Part shown: piece after piece, positions 1-8,174 of the stretch
Layout of the letters: each line of letters begins with the position of its first letter
Numbering within the stretch: the stretch's first letter is position 1
NCBI GenBank assembly: GCA_041664945.1
Contig: JBAYJY010000057.1
Coordinates: 1 to 25,166, forward strand
Source of the DNA: JBAYJY01 sp041664945
GTDB taxonomy: Bacteria; UBP15; UBA6099
Direction: 5' to 3'
Length of the DNA stretch: 25,166 bases
Notes under the pieces: generated by a model
Seen by the model: only the letters and a program-made list of their open reading frames with translations
Databases searched by the model: none
Told to the model about the DNA's origin: nothing
Made by a program: the position numbers and the translations under genes

Positions 1-393
1 CGAGAGCCGGAAATTTACGGTTCCCTCACGCTGGATGATATTAACAGAATGATACGTGATTGGGCCGGCGGGACAGGGGTCTCAGTTGAGACGATTCACT
101 CAAATCACGAGGGCGACCTTGTTGATGCGGTTCATCGGGCAGGACGGGAAATGGACGGGATTGTCATCAACCCGGCGGCGCTCACTCACTACAGTGTCGC
201 GCTCCGCGATGCAATCGCCGGAGTTTCCATCCCTACAGTAGAGGTTCATTTGTCCAACATTCATTCGCGAGAACAGTTCCGCGCTCATTCTGTCACCGGT
301 CAGGTTGCGGTCGGCATCGTTTCCGGTTTCGGCGCAAACAGCTATATTCTCGGCCTTAAGGCGCTTCTCGAATTGAAGAATTCGAAAAAATAA
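1..393 (+). CDS. aroQ: 3-dehydroquinate dehydratase type II, 5' end outside window
   Basis: Catalyses dehydration of 3-dehydroquinate to 3-dehydroshikimate in the cytosolic shikimate pathway. The reading frame is open from base 1 and begins inside the conserved N-terminal motif: the first visible residues are REPEIYGSLTLDDIN, which carry the active-site Arg and Tyr of the family. The remainder shows the family signature NPAALTHYSVALRDA (catalytic His region) and VEVHLSNIHSREQFR (substrate-binding His and Arg). Type II enzymes are about 145 residues; 130 are visible, so roughly 16-17 N-terminal residues lie upstream. The first ATG in frame (base 49) is internal and not the start. It is followed by pepP, an arrangement (aroQ-pepP, often then efp) seen in many bacteria; efp is not the next gene here. 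Identification is secure. Confidence 0.96.
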   Translation, partial: REPEIYGSLTLDDINRMIRDWAGGTGVSVETIHSNHEGDLVDAVHRAGREMDGIVINPAALTHYSVALRDAIAGVSIPTVEVHLSNIHSREQFRAHSVTGQVAVGIVSGFGANSYILGLKALLELKNSKK

Positions 394-468
394 CTTCTAT
401 AGCGCGGCTACAAACAATCTCGAAAATGGAAATAACCAGAAATCGGATTCGGGATTTTTGCAGGAGGC

Positions 469-489
469 AATCGCCACGATACGGCGATT
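469..489 (+). promoter_or_regulatory. Hairpin between a distant Shine-Dalgarno and the pepP start
   Basis: A strong Shine-Dalgarno AGGAGG lies at 462-467, but the only plausible pepP start (ATG at 500) is 32 bases downstream, and an in-frame TAA at 494-496 rules out an earlier start. Between them AATCGCC (469-475) and GGCGATT (483-489) form a perfect 7-bp stem with a 7-base loop. If folded, the effective SD-to-ATG distance drops to about 11 bases. The inverted repeat is seen directly; the bridging role is inference. Confidence 0.5.
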
Positions 490-499
490 TCTCTAAATA

Positions 500-1579
500 A
501 TGGATAATTTTCTCAAACGACAGAAGCGCCTCTTAAAAAAGATGAGCGATAGCCGTCTTCCCTCGGCGCTCATCATCAATAAGGTGAATCTCCGGTACCT
601 GACAGGTTTTCATTGCTCATACGGATATTTGCTTATCTTCAGCGATAAAACATACCTATTGACAGATTCCAGGTATTCTTCTGACGCGCGATCCGGCGCC
701 GCTGTCGATGAAGTTGTCGAAGTCAGGGCAGGCGACGCGCCAAAGCGTATTGCGGAATTGCTTTTTAAACATGGCGTGCGACGCATCGCTTTCGAACCGG
801 CCTCTATCACCGTCGCTGAATTCGACACGCTCAAAAAGCCGCTTAAAAACATTTCGTTGGCTCCACAGAACAACTTTGTTGAGGATATTCGCGCGATAAA
901 AGACGAATCTGAAATTGCTCTTGTAAAACGTTCCTCACAGGTGATGGATCGCGCTTTCAAAAAGCTGCTCGGATTCATTCGGGCCGGCGTCACGGAAGCT
1001 GATATAAGAGCCCGTCTCGAGTCGGATATGATTCTTCAGGGGATCGATGGGATTTCTTTCGACACGATTGTTGCCTCCGGACCGCGAGGCGCGTTCGCTC
1101 ACGGAAAACCGTCTGCCCGAAAAGTGCGACTGGGCGATTTTATCGTAATTGACTTCGGCGCCTGCACTGACGGCTATCATTCGGACATGACACGAACTGT
1201 TTATATCGGCTCGCCGTCTGCCGCAGACCGCTTGCGATACCGGGCGGTCCAGGAGGCGCAGCGCAGCGCTCTCGCCGCAGCGGTGGCTGGTGTGGAGTCT
1301 TCAGCGCCGGACCGGGCTGCGAGGAACATCCTCTCAAAATATGAACTCGACCGGTATTTCACGCACGGACTGGGTCATGGCGTCGGCATGGACGTCCACG
1401 AACAGCCCCGCCTGTTCTTCGCCGGTAAGGAAAAGCTTGTTCCAGGGATGATTTTCACCATTGAACCGGGGATATACATAGATGGCTGGGGTGGCATAAG
1501 AATCGAAGATACGGTTGTTCTAACAAAAAGCGGTCCGGTTCAACTAACGAAAAGCGCAAAATCCCTGATTTGTCTTTAA
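500..1579 (+). CDS. pepP: Xaa-Pro aminopeptidase, M24B family
   Basis: A cytosolic dinuclear-metal peptidase predicted to remove N-terminal residues preceding proline. The 359 residues fit the short PepP/PepQ type: a creatinase-like N-terminal domain (about residues 5-130, including VNLRYLTGF) and a pita-bread catalytic domain. Metal ligands are recognisable: D218 in VIDFG, D229 in HSDMTR, H293 in HGLGHGVG, E322 in IEPG and E336 in RIED; H201 in AHGKPS is the usual catalytic-region His. All ligands are present, so it should be active. The start is fixed by an in-frame stop at 494-496; Met16 is a less likely alternative. It sits about 100 bp after aroQ with no clear terminator between, so co-transcription is likely. 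Prolidase versus aminopeptidase specificity cannot be settled from sequence. Confidence 0.93.
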   Translation: MDNFLKRQKRLLKKMSDSRLPSALIINKVNLRYLTGFHCSYGYLLIFSDKTYLLTDSRYSSDARSGAAVDEVVEVRAGDAPKRIAELLFKHGVRRIAFEPASITVAEFDTLKKPLKNISLAPQNNFVEDIRAIKDESEIALVKRSSQVMDRAFKKLLGFIRAGVTEADIRARLESDMILQGIDGISFDTIVASGPRGAFAHGKPSARKVRLGDFIVIDFGACTDGYHSDMTRTVYIGSPSAADRLRYRAVQEAQRSALAAAVAGVESSAPDRAARNILSKYELDRYFTHGLGHGVGMDVHEQPRLFFAGKEKLVPGMIFTIEPGIYIDGWGGIRIEDTVVLTKSGPVQLTKSAKSLICL

Positions 1580-1618
1580 TTTCAAATCATTTCTGAAAAG
1601 CCCAATTTTTCCTAAGAC

Positions 1619-1648
1619 TTGAAAAAAAATCCTTTTATATGGTAAGGT
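1619..1648 (+). promoter_or_regulatory. Candidate sigma-70-type promoter for the propeller lipoprotein gene
   Basis: TTGAAA at 1619-1624 is followed after 18 bases by TAAGGT at 1643-1648, then a run of TA dinucleotides. The -35 is good and the -10 is mediocre. It is placed sensibly, about 60 bases before the start of the lipoprotein gene. Confidence 0.35.
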
Positions 1649-1710
1649 AATAACCTGTGTATATATATATTTATTATTAATGCTTAATTAAATGTGTGAA
1701 TTGGAAACAT

Positions 1711-2931
1711 ATGACCATTCATATCCAGAAAGCCAAGAGAACACTTCGCTGTTTTTTCGTATTAGCGGCGCTTGCTGTTTTTGTGAGTTTTTACTCGGGT
1801 TGCTCAGGTGGAAATAATAGCGGTAAAGCGATTCATAGTAAAAATGGAATTCAGTGGCTGACATTCCGGGGAAACACTCCGGAATCGGCGGGACAGACCA
1901 AAGATACGATCAAACCGCCGCTCGCGGAGTTATGGACTTTCAAGGCGGAAGATGAAATCAGATCCTCGCCAGTTCTTTCACAGGGCGTCCTGGTTTTCGG
2001 TTCTAATGACAATAATATTTACGGCGTCAATCCCGACAATGGTGAATTGATATGGAAATACAAGACAGGCGATGTTGTCATAGCGTCGCCTTTGATTTAT
2101 AACGGCAAGGTTTACGTCGGCTCTTTCGATAGAGTAATGTACGAGATCGATCTCAAGACGGGCGATTTGTTGCGCAAGTACGACACAACTACGAAAAGAA
2201 ATGAAAACCGCGCGAAAAGTCCAGCTGAGATGGGATGCGCGATCAACAGCGCCGCGGCGACAGACGGGAATAACATATATTTCGGATGCAACGATAAGAA
2301 TATATATGCTGTGGGACTCGATACTTTCAAGCCGCTCTGGGTATATAAAACTCTCGACTGGGTAGAGGCCGGCCCTCTTGCAGCCGGCGGACGCGTCTAT
2401 TGCGGCTCAGACGACGGAAATTTGTATGCTCTCGACGCCTCAAGCGGAATTCCAATATGGAATTTCCAAACGGGAAATGCTGTTTATTCGACGCCGGCCC
2501 TGAAAAACGGGATCCTGTATTTCAGTTCCTGGGACGGTTATGTTTATGCGTTGAACGCCGAAAACGGAACTCAACTATGGAAGACAAAAATTGACGAACA
2601 GGCTTCGGCATCGCCGGCAATAGCAGGAAACCGGCTGATTGTCGGCGGAATGTTCGACGGCAACCTTACCGCTCTGGATATTATAACCGGCAAGATTCTA
2701 TGGCGGATGCCGACGCAAGGCGGGTTCGACGCCGGCGCTGTCATTTCCGGAAATATCGCATACGTCGGTTCGATGGACAATTATTTTTATGCGATGAATG
2801 TCGAGACCGGCAAGCCGGCTTGGAAAATGCTGCTTAAAGGCGTGATACGCGGATCGAGCGCAGTAGCAAACGGCGCTGTATACGTTGGGACGCGGCGCGG
2901 AGAGCTTCATGCGTTCGCGCCGGTAAAATAA
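1711..2931 (+). CDS. PQQ-type beta-propeller repeat lipoprotein (BamB-like fold)
   Basis: A secreted lipoprotein of about 406 residues. The N-terminus has a basic stretch (KAKR), a hydrophobic core (CFFVLAALAVFVSF) and a lipobox ending YSGC, giving lipidated Cys31 from the ATG at 1711. The rest consists of PQQ-enzyme-like propeller repeats of about 40 residues with the recurring pattern hydrophobic-Y-(V/A)-G-(S/C)-x-D-x-x-(I/L/V)-Y-A-L-(D/N)-x-x-(S/T)-G-x-x-x-W. Recurrences include YCGSDDGNLYALDASSG, YFSSWDGYVYALNAENG and YVGSMDNYFYAMNVETG. No dehydrogenase catalytic motifs are apparent, so a structural or binding role is more likely than PQQ chemistry. A GTG at 1696 in frame could add five residues; ATG 1711 gives a more typical signal peptide with GGA about 6 bases upstream. 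The next gene (2986) follows after 54 bp. BamB function is possible but unproven. Confidence 0.85.
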   Translation: MTIHIQKAKRTLRCFFVLAALAVFVSFYSGCSGGNNSGKAIHSKNGIQWLTFRGNTPESAGQTKDTIKPPLAELWTFKAEDEIRSSPVLSQGVLVFGSNDNNIYGVNPDNGELIWKYKTGDVVIASPLIYNGKVYVGSFDRVMYEIDLKTGDLLRKYDTTTKRNENRAKSPAEMGCAINSAAATDGNNIYFGCNDKNIYAVGLDTFKPLWVYKTLDWVEAGPLAAGGRVYCGSDDGNLYALDASSGIPIWNFQTGNAVYSTPALKNGILYFSSWDGYVYALNAENGTQLWKTKIDEQASASPAIAGNRLIVGGMFDGNLTALDIITGKILWRMPTQGGFDAGAVISGNIAYVGSMDNYFYAMNVETGKPAWKMLLKGVIRGSSAVANGAVYVGTRRGELHAFAPVK

Positions 2932-2985
2932 AATATTTTTATAGCGAAACGACAACCAAAACAAATGGTTTAAGGAGATAACGCC

Positions 2986-5900
2986 ATGGCAAACGGCGCA
3001 GGCGGACAAGTGGTAAAGGCATTGCAGCCCGGCGAGTTCCTTTGTTTTCAGGGGGAGGAGAGCAACGAAATATTCGTGCTCAGGTCCGGAACGCTGCACA
3101 TATATATCGTTGACGCCGAGGGCGTTGTGACAAAGAACAAAGTCGAGGCCGAAGGAATGCTTGTCGGCGTTGTGGACCAGCCGGGCTCATTCATAGGCGA
3201 AATCGGCGCGATCCTGAAAGAGCCGCGTTCTGCTTCCATAAAGGTCTCAGACGACGGCCCAGCTCAGATTCTCGTTATCAATCTGCGCGGGAAAGGATTC
3301 GCTGACACAGTCGTTCAGAACCCCAAGATCGGGTTCTCATTGTCAAAAACCATAGCCCAACGCATCGGCATAACCAGCAAGAGCATCACTCGCAGCGATT
3401 CTCTCACTATCAAAGCCAAGAAGGGGCTCGAAAACTACGCGCACGGTATATACGAGATTTTCAGCGAGCTTGAGTCGGCCGCGACCGCCAAAGGCTTGCA
3501 GATGCCGCTCATCGATTCCGCCAAAAAAACGACAGCCTACCAGATCGGAAGAATGGTTGAAAAATTCGGGACGCTGCCGATAGATATATTTGGAACAGTC
3601 GGGATTCCTTTCGGAGCGCACCAGAACATCTATCACAACAGAATATTCGCGAAAGCCGCCGCCGCTCAGACCGCTCCGGAACCGGTAGGACCGCCGAAGC
3701 CAGGCGTAACGGCATTCGAAGCCGGCAAAGTCGTATGCGAAGAGAATGGCATTGATCAGAATTTGTATTTTCTTCTTGCAGGCAAACTCGAAGTGTTCGT
3801 CGGCATGAGGACAATCGAAATCATAGACGAACGGGGCGCTATTTTCGGCGAGAATGCGATTTTCGGCCAGTTGGAGCGCACTACAGGCATCCGCGCTCTT
3901 TCGGACGTTCATGCCATGCCTGTCCCGTCAGCGCAGATCGAACCGTATTTTATGAAAAAACCGCCGCTCGTCGTTCATGTTCTCAAAATGTTCGCGAAGC
4001 GTTTGCCAATGCTCAATTCGCTGATGCTAAAAACCGCTCAGCAGATGACTCAACTCATTAATCTGCTCGGCCACTCGCCCGAAGGTTGCCTCTCTTCTCT
4101 CGAAATACTCGTCCCTCGGCTTAAAGCTGAAACTGCCGCGATCGGCGAAGACGCAGCAGCTATGATTCAAAAGGCCGATCAGATGCTCGCCAATCTCACC
4201 GGAGTTTTCAACACTCTTAATGCTGAATATGAACAGATTTGTCAGGACATCGGTTACAAACCGCGTCCGTTCGACCCGGCCGCGAAATCCGCTTCCGCTC
4301 TGACAGCTCCTAAATTCGATTTCGTCACCAAGATCGAGGAACTCGAATCTCTCGATTCCGAGCACATCAATTTCGTTCTCAACCCGAAAACAGACCAGTT
4401 CCGCGCCTGCAGCATTGAATATGGATATGTCGATCTCTTAAAACAGGCGAAAATCGCCGACACGAACTGGAAGGAATTCCTGTTCGGGCGCATTCACAAT
4501 TTCGGCGATTCCTTCCCGATTCAATTCCTGACTTTCGACCTCGACACCGGCGGCCTTCAGGCGCAGAACAGAGATTATGTTCTGCGAGGTCTTCAATACT
4601 TTATCGAGCGCACGGAGCAGCAGGTCGCTTTGCTTTATAAAGACAACACATGCATCGAAATGATGCACATTCCGGACTATGTGAAGCTGGACACAGAGGA
4701 ACTCGTCGATGAAGCCACAATCTTGGCTATTATCGAAGCATTCAGAAAGAACCCGGAAGACCGCGAAAACCTAAATAAACTGAACGCGCTTTACTGGGAC
4801 CTTATCATTGCGACAGTCGTTAAAAAATTGCCTACTGTCAAAGACAATATGCTTCAGTTCGAAGACAAGGATTTGCAGGTCGTGGATTTTGGTTTGCTCG
4901 ATAAGCAGTTTCTGCCCGATAACACGAACGTTTTAGACCAGATTCAGGAAGACAAGAACTTCAACCCTGGAGAGGATTTTCAAATCGAGTTCATTTATCT
5001 TTCAGATCTTCTCCAAGGAGTGTATAAGGAGGCGTTCGGCTATAACAAAATGCTGAAGCTCGAAGAAGAGCGCAAACAGGTGTACAGCACGGTGCAGGCG
5101 TGTCAGGAGCGTGTTGCGGCGCTTGTTAAGGGCCGGGCCGACATGATTGCCTCTTTCCCCGGCGGCCAGAACGCGGCGCAGTTTGTGCAGAAGTATGACA
5201 ACCTCGTTCGCGGCATGGCGATTCTGGAACGCAAAATGAAAGCCGGCCGCTCGATCTCAAACGAAGAGCGCGCAAAGATCGTTCAGGCTAAAAACGTAAA
5301 AACACAAATAAATACTCAAATCGCCGGTTTCCTGACCGCTCTTAAGGGGCGCGTTTCCGACGACCAGTTGGCGCAATTCAGAACACTCGGCGATGAACTC
5401 GAAAAGAAGGTTCTCGAAGATCTTCAGTTGCAGGAACTCGCGTCGAAAAAGGATGAAATAGTTAAGGCTCATAGTGACTGGATGAAATCCATCACGATGA
5501 AAACCCGCGAGACGACTTACAAGAATGAAATGATCCGCTTGAAGAAATATGTCCAGATGACCGCGAAGAAGGCTCAGATCGATCCCACTGCGGTGCTCGT
5601 CAACATCAGGGACATCGCGACAAAAACACGCGTTAAGGCTGCCATGGACCTATTTCTTAAAGAGAATGTCGATCCGGAAATCTTCGAACCGAAACAGACG
5701 CGTATCAAGCAGCTCGGAATGCCGAAGCTGATGCTTCTTCCAGGAAGCGGAAACGCTGTTTATGACTGGGAAAAACACTTATTCATGGTTCCTCTCACGC
5801 CTCCGAAATCTCTTGAGGAATCCATCGCAAACGCCCTCATCGAATTCCATTGGGATATGGACGAAGACAAGAGCCTGCGCGAAAGTTACGGACAGTTGAA

Positions 5901-6057
5901 AATCTACAGCAAACTGTCCATAACGAAGTTGAAACAGCAACTCTGCAAGGACTATATTATCTGGGCGACTCAGGAATCCAAAGGCTGGAAGAAGCTGGAT
6001 AAGGAAGTGCGCCCGTGGTTTCAGGTCAAAATCGCAAAACAGAAACTCGAAAAATAG
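2986..6057 (+). CDS. Large protein with two cyclic-nucleotide-binding-like domains and a long helical region
   Basis: 1023 residues, preceded by a good Shine-Dalgarno (AAGGAG at 2972-2977, 8 bases from the ATG). Residues ~10-125 form a CAP_ED-type beta-roll with a phosphate-binding-cassette pattern: FIGEIGAILKEPRSASI at 69-85 keeps the Gly-Glu and the Arg-x-Ala-Ser of nucleotide-binding members. Residues ~240-342 form a second beta-roll (GAIFGENAIFG then ERTTGIRA) that keeps Gly-Glu but has a degenerate Arg segment. Residues ~345-1023 contain no domain I recognise and are mostly charged and helical, with possible coiled coil near 690-850. There is no signal peptide, clear membrane segment, HTH or kinase motif. 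It is probably a cytosolic ligand sensor or scaffold. Its 54-bp distance from the lipoprotein gene suggests co-transcription. A terminator follows. Function unknown. Confidence 0.8.
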   Translation: MANGAGGQVVKALQPGEFLCFQGEESNEIFVLRSGTLHIYIVDAEGVVTKNKVEAEGMLVGVVDQPGSFIGEIGAILKEPRSASIKVSDDGPAQILVINLRGKGFADTVVQNPKIGFSLSKTIAQRIGITSKSITRSDSLTIKAKKGLENYAHGIYEIFSELESAATAKGLQMPLIDSAKKTTAYQIGRMVEKFGTLPIDIFGTVGIPFGAHQNIYHNRIFAKAAAAQTAPEPVGPPKPGVTAFEAGKVVCEENGIDQNLYFLLAGKLEVFVGMRTIEIIDERGAIFGENAIFGQLERTTGIRALSDVHAMPVPSAQIEPYFMKKPPLVVHVLKMFAKRLPMLNSLMLKTAQQMTQLINLLGHSPEGCLSSLEILVPRLKAETAAIGEDAAAMIQKADQMLANLTGVFNTLNAEYEQICQDIGYKPRPFDPAAKSASALTAPKFDFVTKIEELESLDSEHINFVLNPKTDQFRACSIEYGYVDLLKQAKIADTNWKEFLFGRIHNFGDSFPIQFLTFDLDTGGLQAQNRDYVLRGLQYFIERTEQQVALLYKDNTCIEMMHIPDYVKLDTEELVDEATILAIIEAFRKNPEDRENLNKLNALYWDLIIATVVKKLPTVKDNMLQFEDKDLQVVDFGLLDKQFLPDNTNVLDQIQEDKNFNPGEDFQIEFIYLSDLLQGVYKEAFGYNKMLKLEEERKQVYSTVQACQERVAALVKGRADMIASFPGGQNAAQFVQKYDNLVRGMAILERKMKAGRSISNEERAKIVQAKNVKTQINTQIAGFLTALKGRVSDDQLAQFRTLGDELEKKVLEDLQLQELASKKDEIVKAHSDWMKSITMKTRETTYKNEMIRLKKYVQMTAKKAQIDPTAVLVNIRDIATKTRVKAAMDLFLKENVDPEIFEPKQTRIKQLGMPKLMLLPGSGNAVYDWEKHLFMVPLTPPKSLEESIANALIEFHWDMDEDKSLRESYGQLKIYSKLSITKLKQQLCKDYIIWATQESKGWKKLDKEVRPWFQVKIAKQKLEK

Positions 6058-6113
6058 CAGTAACAGAGTCTTCGTTATAATGAATGTTGCTGCTCGATAA
6101 AATGAAATGACTT

Positions 6114-6146
6114 ACGGCTCCGCGCAAATGCTCGGAGCCGTTTTTA
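6114..6146 (+). terminator. Rho-independent terminator after the dual-CNBD gene
   Basis: CGGCTCCG (6115-6122) pairs with CGGAGCCG (6133-6140), extended by A6114-T6141. The loop can itself form GCA/TGC pairs. TTTTT follows at 6141-6145. It ends the propeller-CNBD transcription unit about 60 bases after the stop codon. Confidence 0.9.
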
Positions 6147-6158
6147 CAAATATATCCG

Positions 6159-6181
6159 GATCTGACATTAGGTTTCAGATC
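6159..6181 (+). repeat. 7-bp inverted repeat in the folC leader
   Basis: GATCTGA (6159-6165) and TCAGATC (6175-6181) are perfect inverted copies separated by 9 bases, lying between the terminator and folC. No U-tract follows, so it is not a second terminator. It could be an operator or leader hairpin, or chance. Confidence 0.4.
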
Positions 6182-6221
6182 GAAAATTATTAGCGGTTCT
6201 GATTCCGATAGGTAAACAATT

Positions 6222-7532
6222 ATGAAATTCACCGATTCTATCCGATATCTCGATAACTTCTCCAATTATGAGAAAAAAGCGCACCTTTTAAAGGCGCGCT
6301 TTACGCTGACACAGATCAAGACGCTGATGAAGCTGATGGATTATCCTCAGAAGCGTTACCCGGCCGTCCACGTTGCCGGAACTGTCGGCAAAGGCTCGGT
6401 CTGCCACATGATAGCTGCTTCACTTACCGCGGCTGGTTATAAAACAGGCCTTTATACATCGCCGCACTTGAATGATATTCGTGAAAGAATTGAGATTGAC
6501 GGCCGGATGATTTCAAAAAGCGCCTTTGCCGATGCCGTTGAACGCGTTAAATCTGTCGCGAAGGACAAATACGATATTTACACATATTTCGAAATACTGA
6601 CAGCAGCAGCGCTCGGCGCATTTGCTAATATAGGCGTTGAAATCGCAGTTGTCGAAACAGGACTCGGCGGCAGGCTCGATGCGACAAATGTTGTCTCGCC
6701 GTTCATTTCTGTTATCACTCCGATCGGCTGGGACCACCAACAGGTTCTCGGAAACACTTTGTCAGGAATTGCTGGTGAAAAGGCCGGAATCATAAAACGC
6801 GGAGAAGCTGTCGTTTCCACTGCACAGAGACATGAAGCCATGAGTGTGATTAGAGCGGCTTGTGAAGAAAAACATGCCGCTCTGTTTATATCGCGGCCCG
6901 GAGATCTGGCCATTCCTGTTAAGTCAGACGCCGGATCGGACAGATACGAGATAAAAATGAAATGCGAATGTCGTTTTGAAGTCGATTTGCCGCTTTCAGG
7001 CAGTTTTCAAAGGCAAAATCTTGCTGCAGCGCTAATGGTTCTTGAGTTGCTCGACACAAAAGGGTTTCATGCCGGTTCAGAATCAATTAAAAAAGGAATC
7101 GAGAATATGAGGTTCCCCGGCAGGATGGAAAAAATAAAGGTGCAAAGCGGACAGGGGGAGTGCATTTTAGATGGCGCTCACAATGTTCCAGCCGCACGCG
7201 CTTTTGCCGAGCACATTGCTAAAAATGAAACCGGGCGTGACATTGTGCTTGTTGTTGGCATGATGCGAGACAAGGATGCAAAAGGAGTACTAAAAGAACT
7301 AAGCGCGGTCAGATGCCGGATTATTACAACTGGTTTGATGTATGACCGCGCTTTCAAATCAGGACCGCTCGCGGAGATCGCTTCAGGATATTTTAAAGCC
7401 CCGCTGAAAGCAAATTCAATGGATGAAGCGTTGAGAATGGGAGCAAGATTGTTAAAATCGAACGGATTACTTTGCGTTACAGGATCGCTTTATGCTGTGG
7501 CGGAAGCCAGAACCTTTTTGCATCTTTATTGA
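6222..7532 (+). CDS. folC: Folylpolyglutamate synthase / dihydrofolate synthase
   Basis: A Mur-ligase-superfamily cytosolic enzyme that adds glutamate to dihydropteroate and/or to folates, using ATP. The 436 residues match the family length. Visible motifs: the P-loop region HVAGTVGKGS (residues ~50-59), YTSPHLNDIRERI (~79-90), ETGLGGRLDATN (~145-156), ITPIGWDHQQVLGNT (~165-179), EKAGIIKRG (~186-194) and DGAHNVPAA near residue 313 in the C-terminal ligase domain. The P-loop reads GTVGKGS where most FolC proteins have GTNGKGS; the catalytic Lys and Ser are kept. The ribosome-binding site is weak (AGG about 10 bases upstream). It is preceded by a terminator and so is probably transcribed separately. 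Whether it has one or both activities cannot be told. Confidence 0.94.
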   Translation: MKFTDSIRYLDNFSNYEKKAHLLKARFTLTQIKTLMKLMDYPQKRYPAVHVAGTVGKGSVCHMIAASLTAAGYKTGLYTSPHLNDIRERIEIDGRMISKSAFADAVERVKSVAKDKYDIYTYFEILTAAALGAFANIGVEIAVVETGLGGRLDATNVVSPFISVITPIGWDHQQVLGNTLSGIAGEKAGIIKRGEAVVSTAQRHEAMSVIRAACEEKHAALFISRPGDLAIPVKSDAGSDRYEIKMKCECRFEVDLPLSGSFQRQNLAAALMVLELLDTKGFHAGSESIKKGIENMRFPGRMEKIKVQSGQGECILDGAHNVPAARAFAEHIAKNETGRDIVLVVGMMRDKDAKGVLKELSAVRCRIITTGLMYDRAFKSGPLAEIASGYFKAPLKANSMDEALRMGARLLKSNGLLCVTGSLYAVAEARTFLHLY

Positions 7533-7563
7533 TTTTCAGCTCACTGTATTTGAAAATAATGTC

Positions 7564-7592
7564 TTGAAAATGAAATTTTTCTTCGCTATATT
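7564..7592 (+). promoter_or_regulatory. Sigma-70-type promoter for the Lys/Asn-rich gene
   Basis: TTGAAA (7564-7569) and TATATT (7587-7592) are separated by exactly 17 bases; each matches five of six consensus positions. A transcription start near 7599 would leave a leader of about 33 bases before the ATG at 7632. Confidence 0.7.
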
Positions 7593-7631
7593 ATTTGAAC
7601 TGTATGGTTCCCGAAAGTGAGTGTTCGTTAG

Positions 7632-8174
7632 ATGGCGGCAAAGAAAGTCGTTAATAATCTTAATAAATCCCTGAATAAGTCAGTAAATTCTAAAAATACT
7701 GCAAAAACCTCGTTGGCATCCGACAAAAAGGACACCCATGATGTGCCGCATGGCGAGAAACAATTAAAGGATAACAGATTAACTGCAAATATAACTCCTA
7801 AACGAACAAAGGATTTCTCATCTATCACTAAAGCGAATAATATTAAAATAATCGATAACAATCCAGCTAACACTAAAGCAAAACAAAAAAATAAAGCAGA
7901 AATCAAGAACATTGTTTCCGGTAAGTCAGATTACGTTAAGAATAATAAGCATCAAAATGATAATTCCGATAAAACAACAACTAAAACAACAAATTTGAAG
8001 AATAAACAGAATAGCAATGCCGACAAGACGAGTCTTTCTGAGAAGGCAGAAAAGATAAACGCGCTTAAGCGGAAAATGCACAAAGAGATTTTTCAACGAT
8101 GTCTCGAACGCAAATTATTTACCGGAGCTGATGTGTGGGATGAAGCTGATCCTGATCCGGTAGATGTCATTTAA
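7632..8174 (+). CDS. Lys/Asn-rich, probably disordered protein of unknown function
   Basis: 180 residues with no family I recognise. About residues 1-130 are low-complexity, strongly basic and polar: I count roughly 33 Lys and 24 Asn in the whole protein, with few aromatic residues, so this part is probably unstructured. The C-terminal ~45 residues differ: a predicted amphipathic helix (EKINALKRKMHKEIFQRCLERKL), then an acidic end (GADVWDEADPDPVDVI). The AT-rich third positions and Lys/Asn codons set it apart from neighbours. A consensus-like promoter lies directly upstream, supporting expression, but no clear Shine-Dalgarno is visible. There is no signal peptide or membrane segment. The basic tract suggests nucleic-acid or acidic-partner binding, which is inference only. 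Confidence 0.6.
   Translation: MAAKKVVNNLNKSLNKSVNSKNTAKTSLASDKKDTHDVPHGEKQLKDNRLTANITPKRTKDFSSITKANNIKIIDNNPANTKAKQKNKAEIKNIVSGKSDYVKNNKHQNDNSDKTTTKTTNLKNKQNSNADKTSLSEKAEKINALKRKMHKEIFQRCLERKLFTGADVWDEADPDPVDVI

Noticed and set aside
1594..1612. Possible terminator after pepP (GAAAA…TTTTTC)
   Set aside because: The stem is only about five A-T pairs, too weak to call.
3343..3912. 189-residue minus-strand open frame inside the dual-CNBD gene
   Set aside because: It is fully antisense to a well-supported gene, has no family motif or ribosome-binding site, and reads as a codon-bias shadow.
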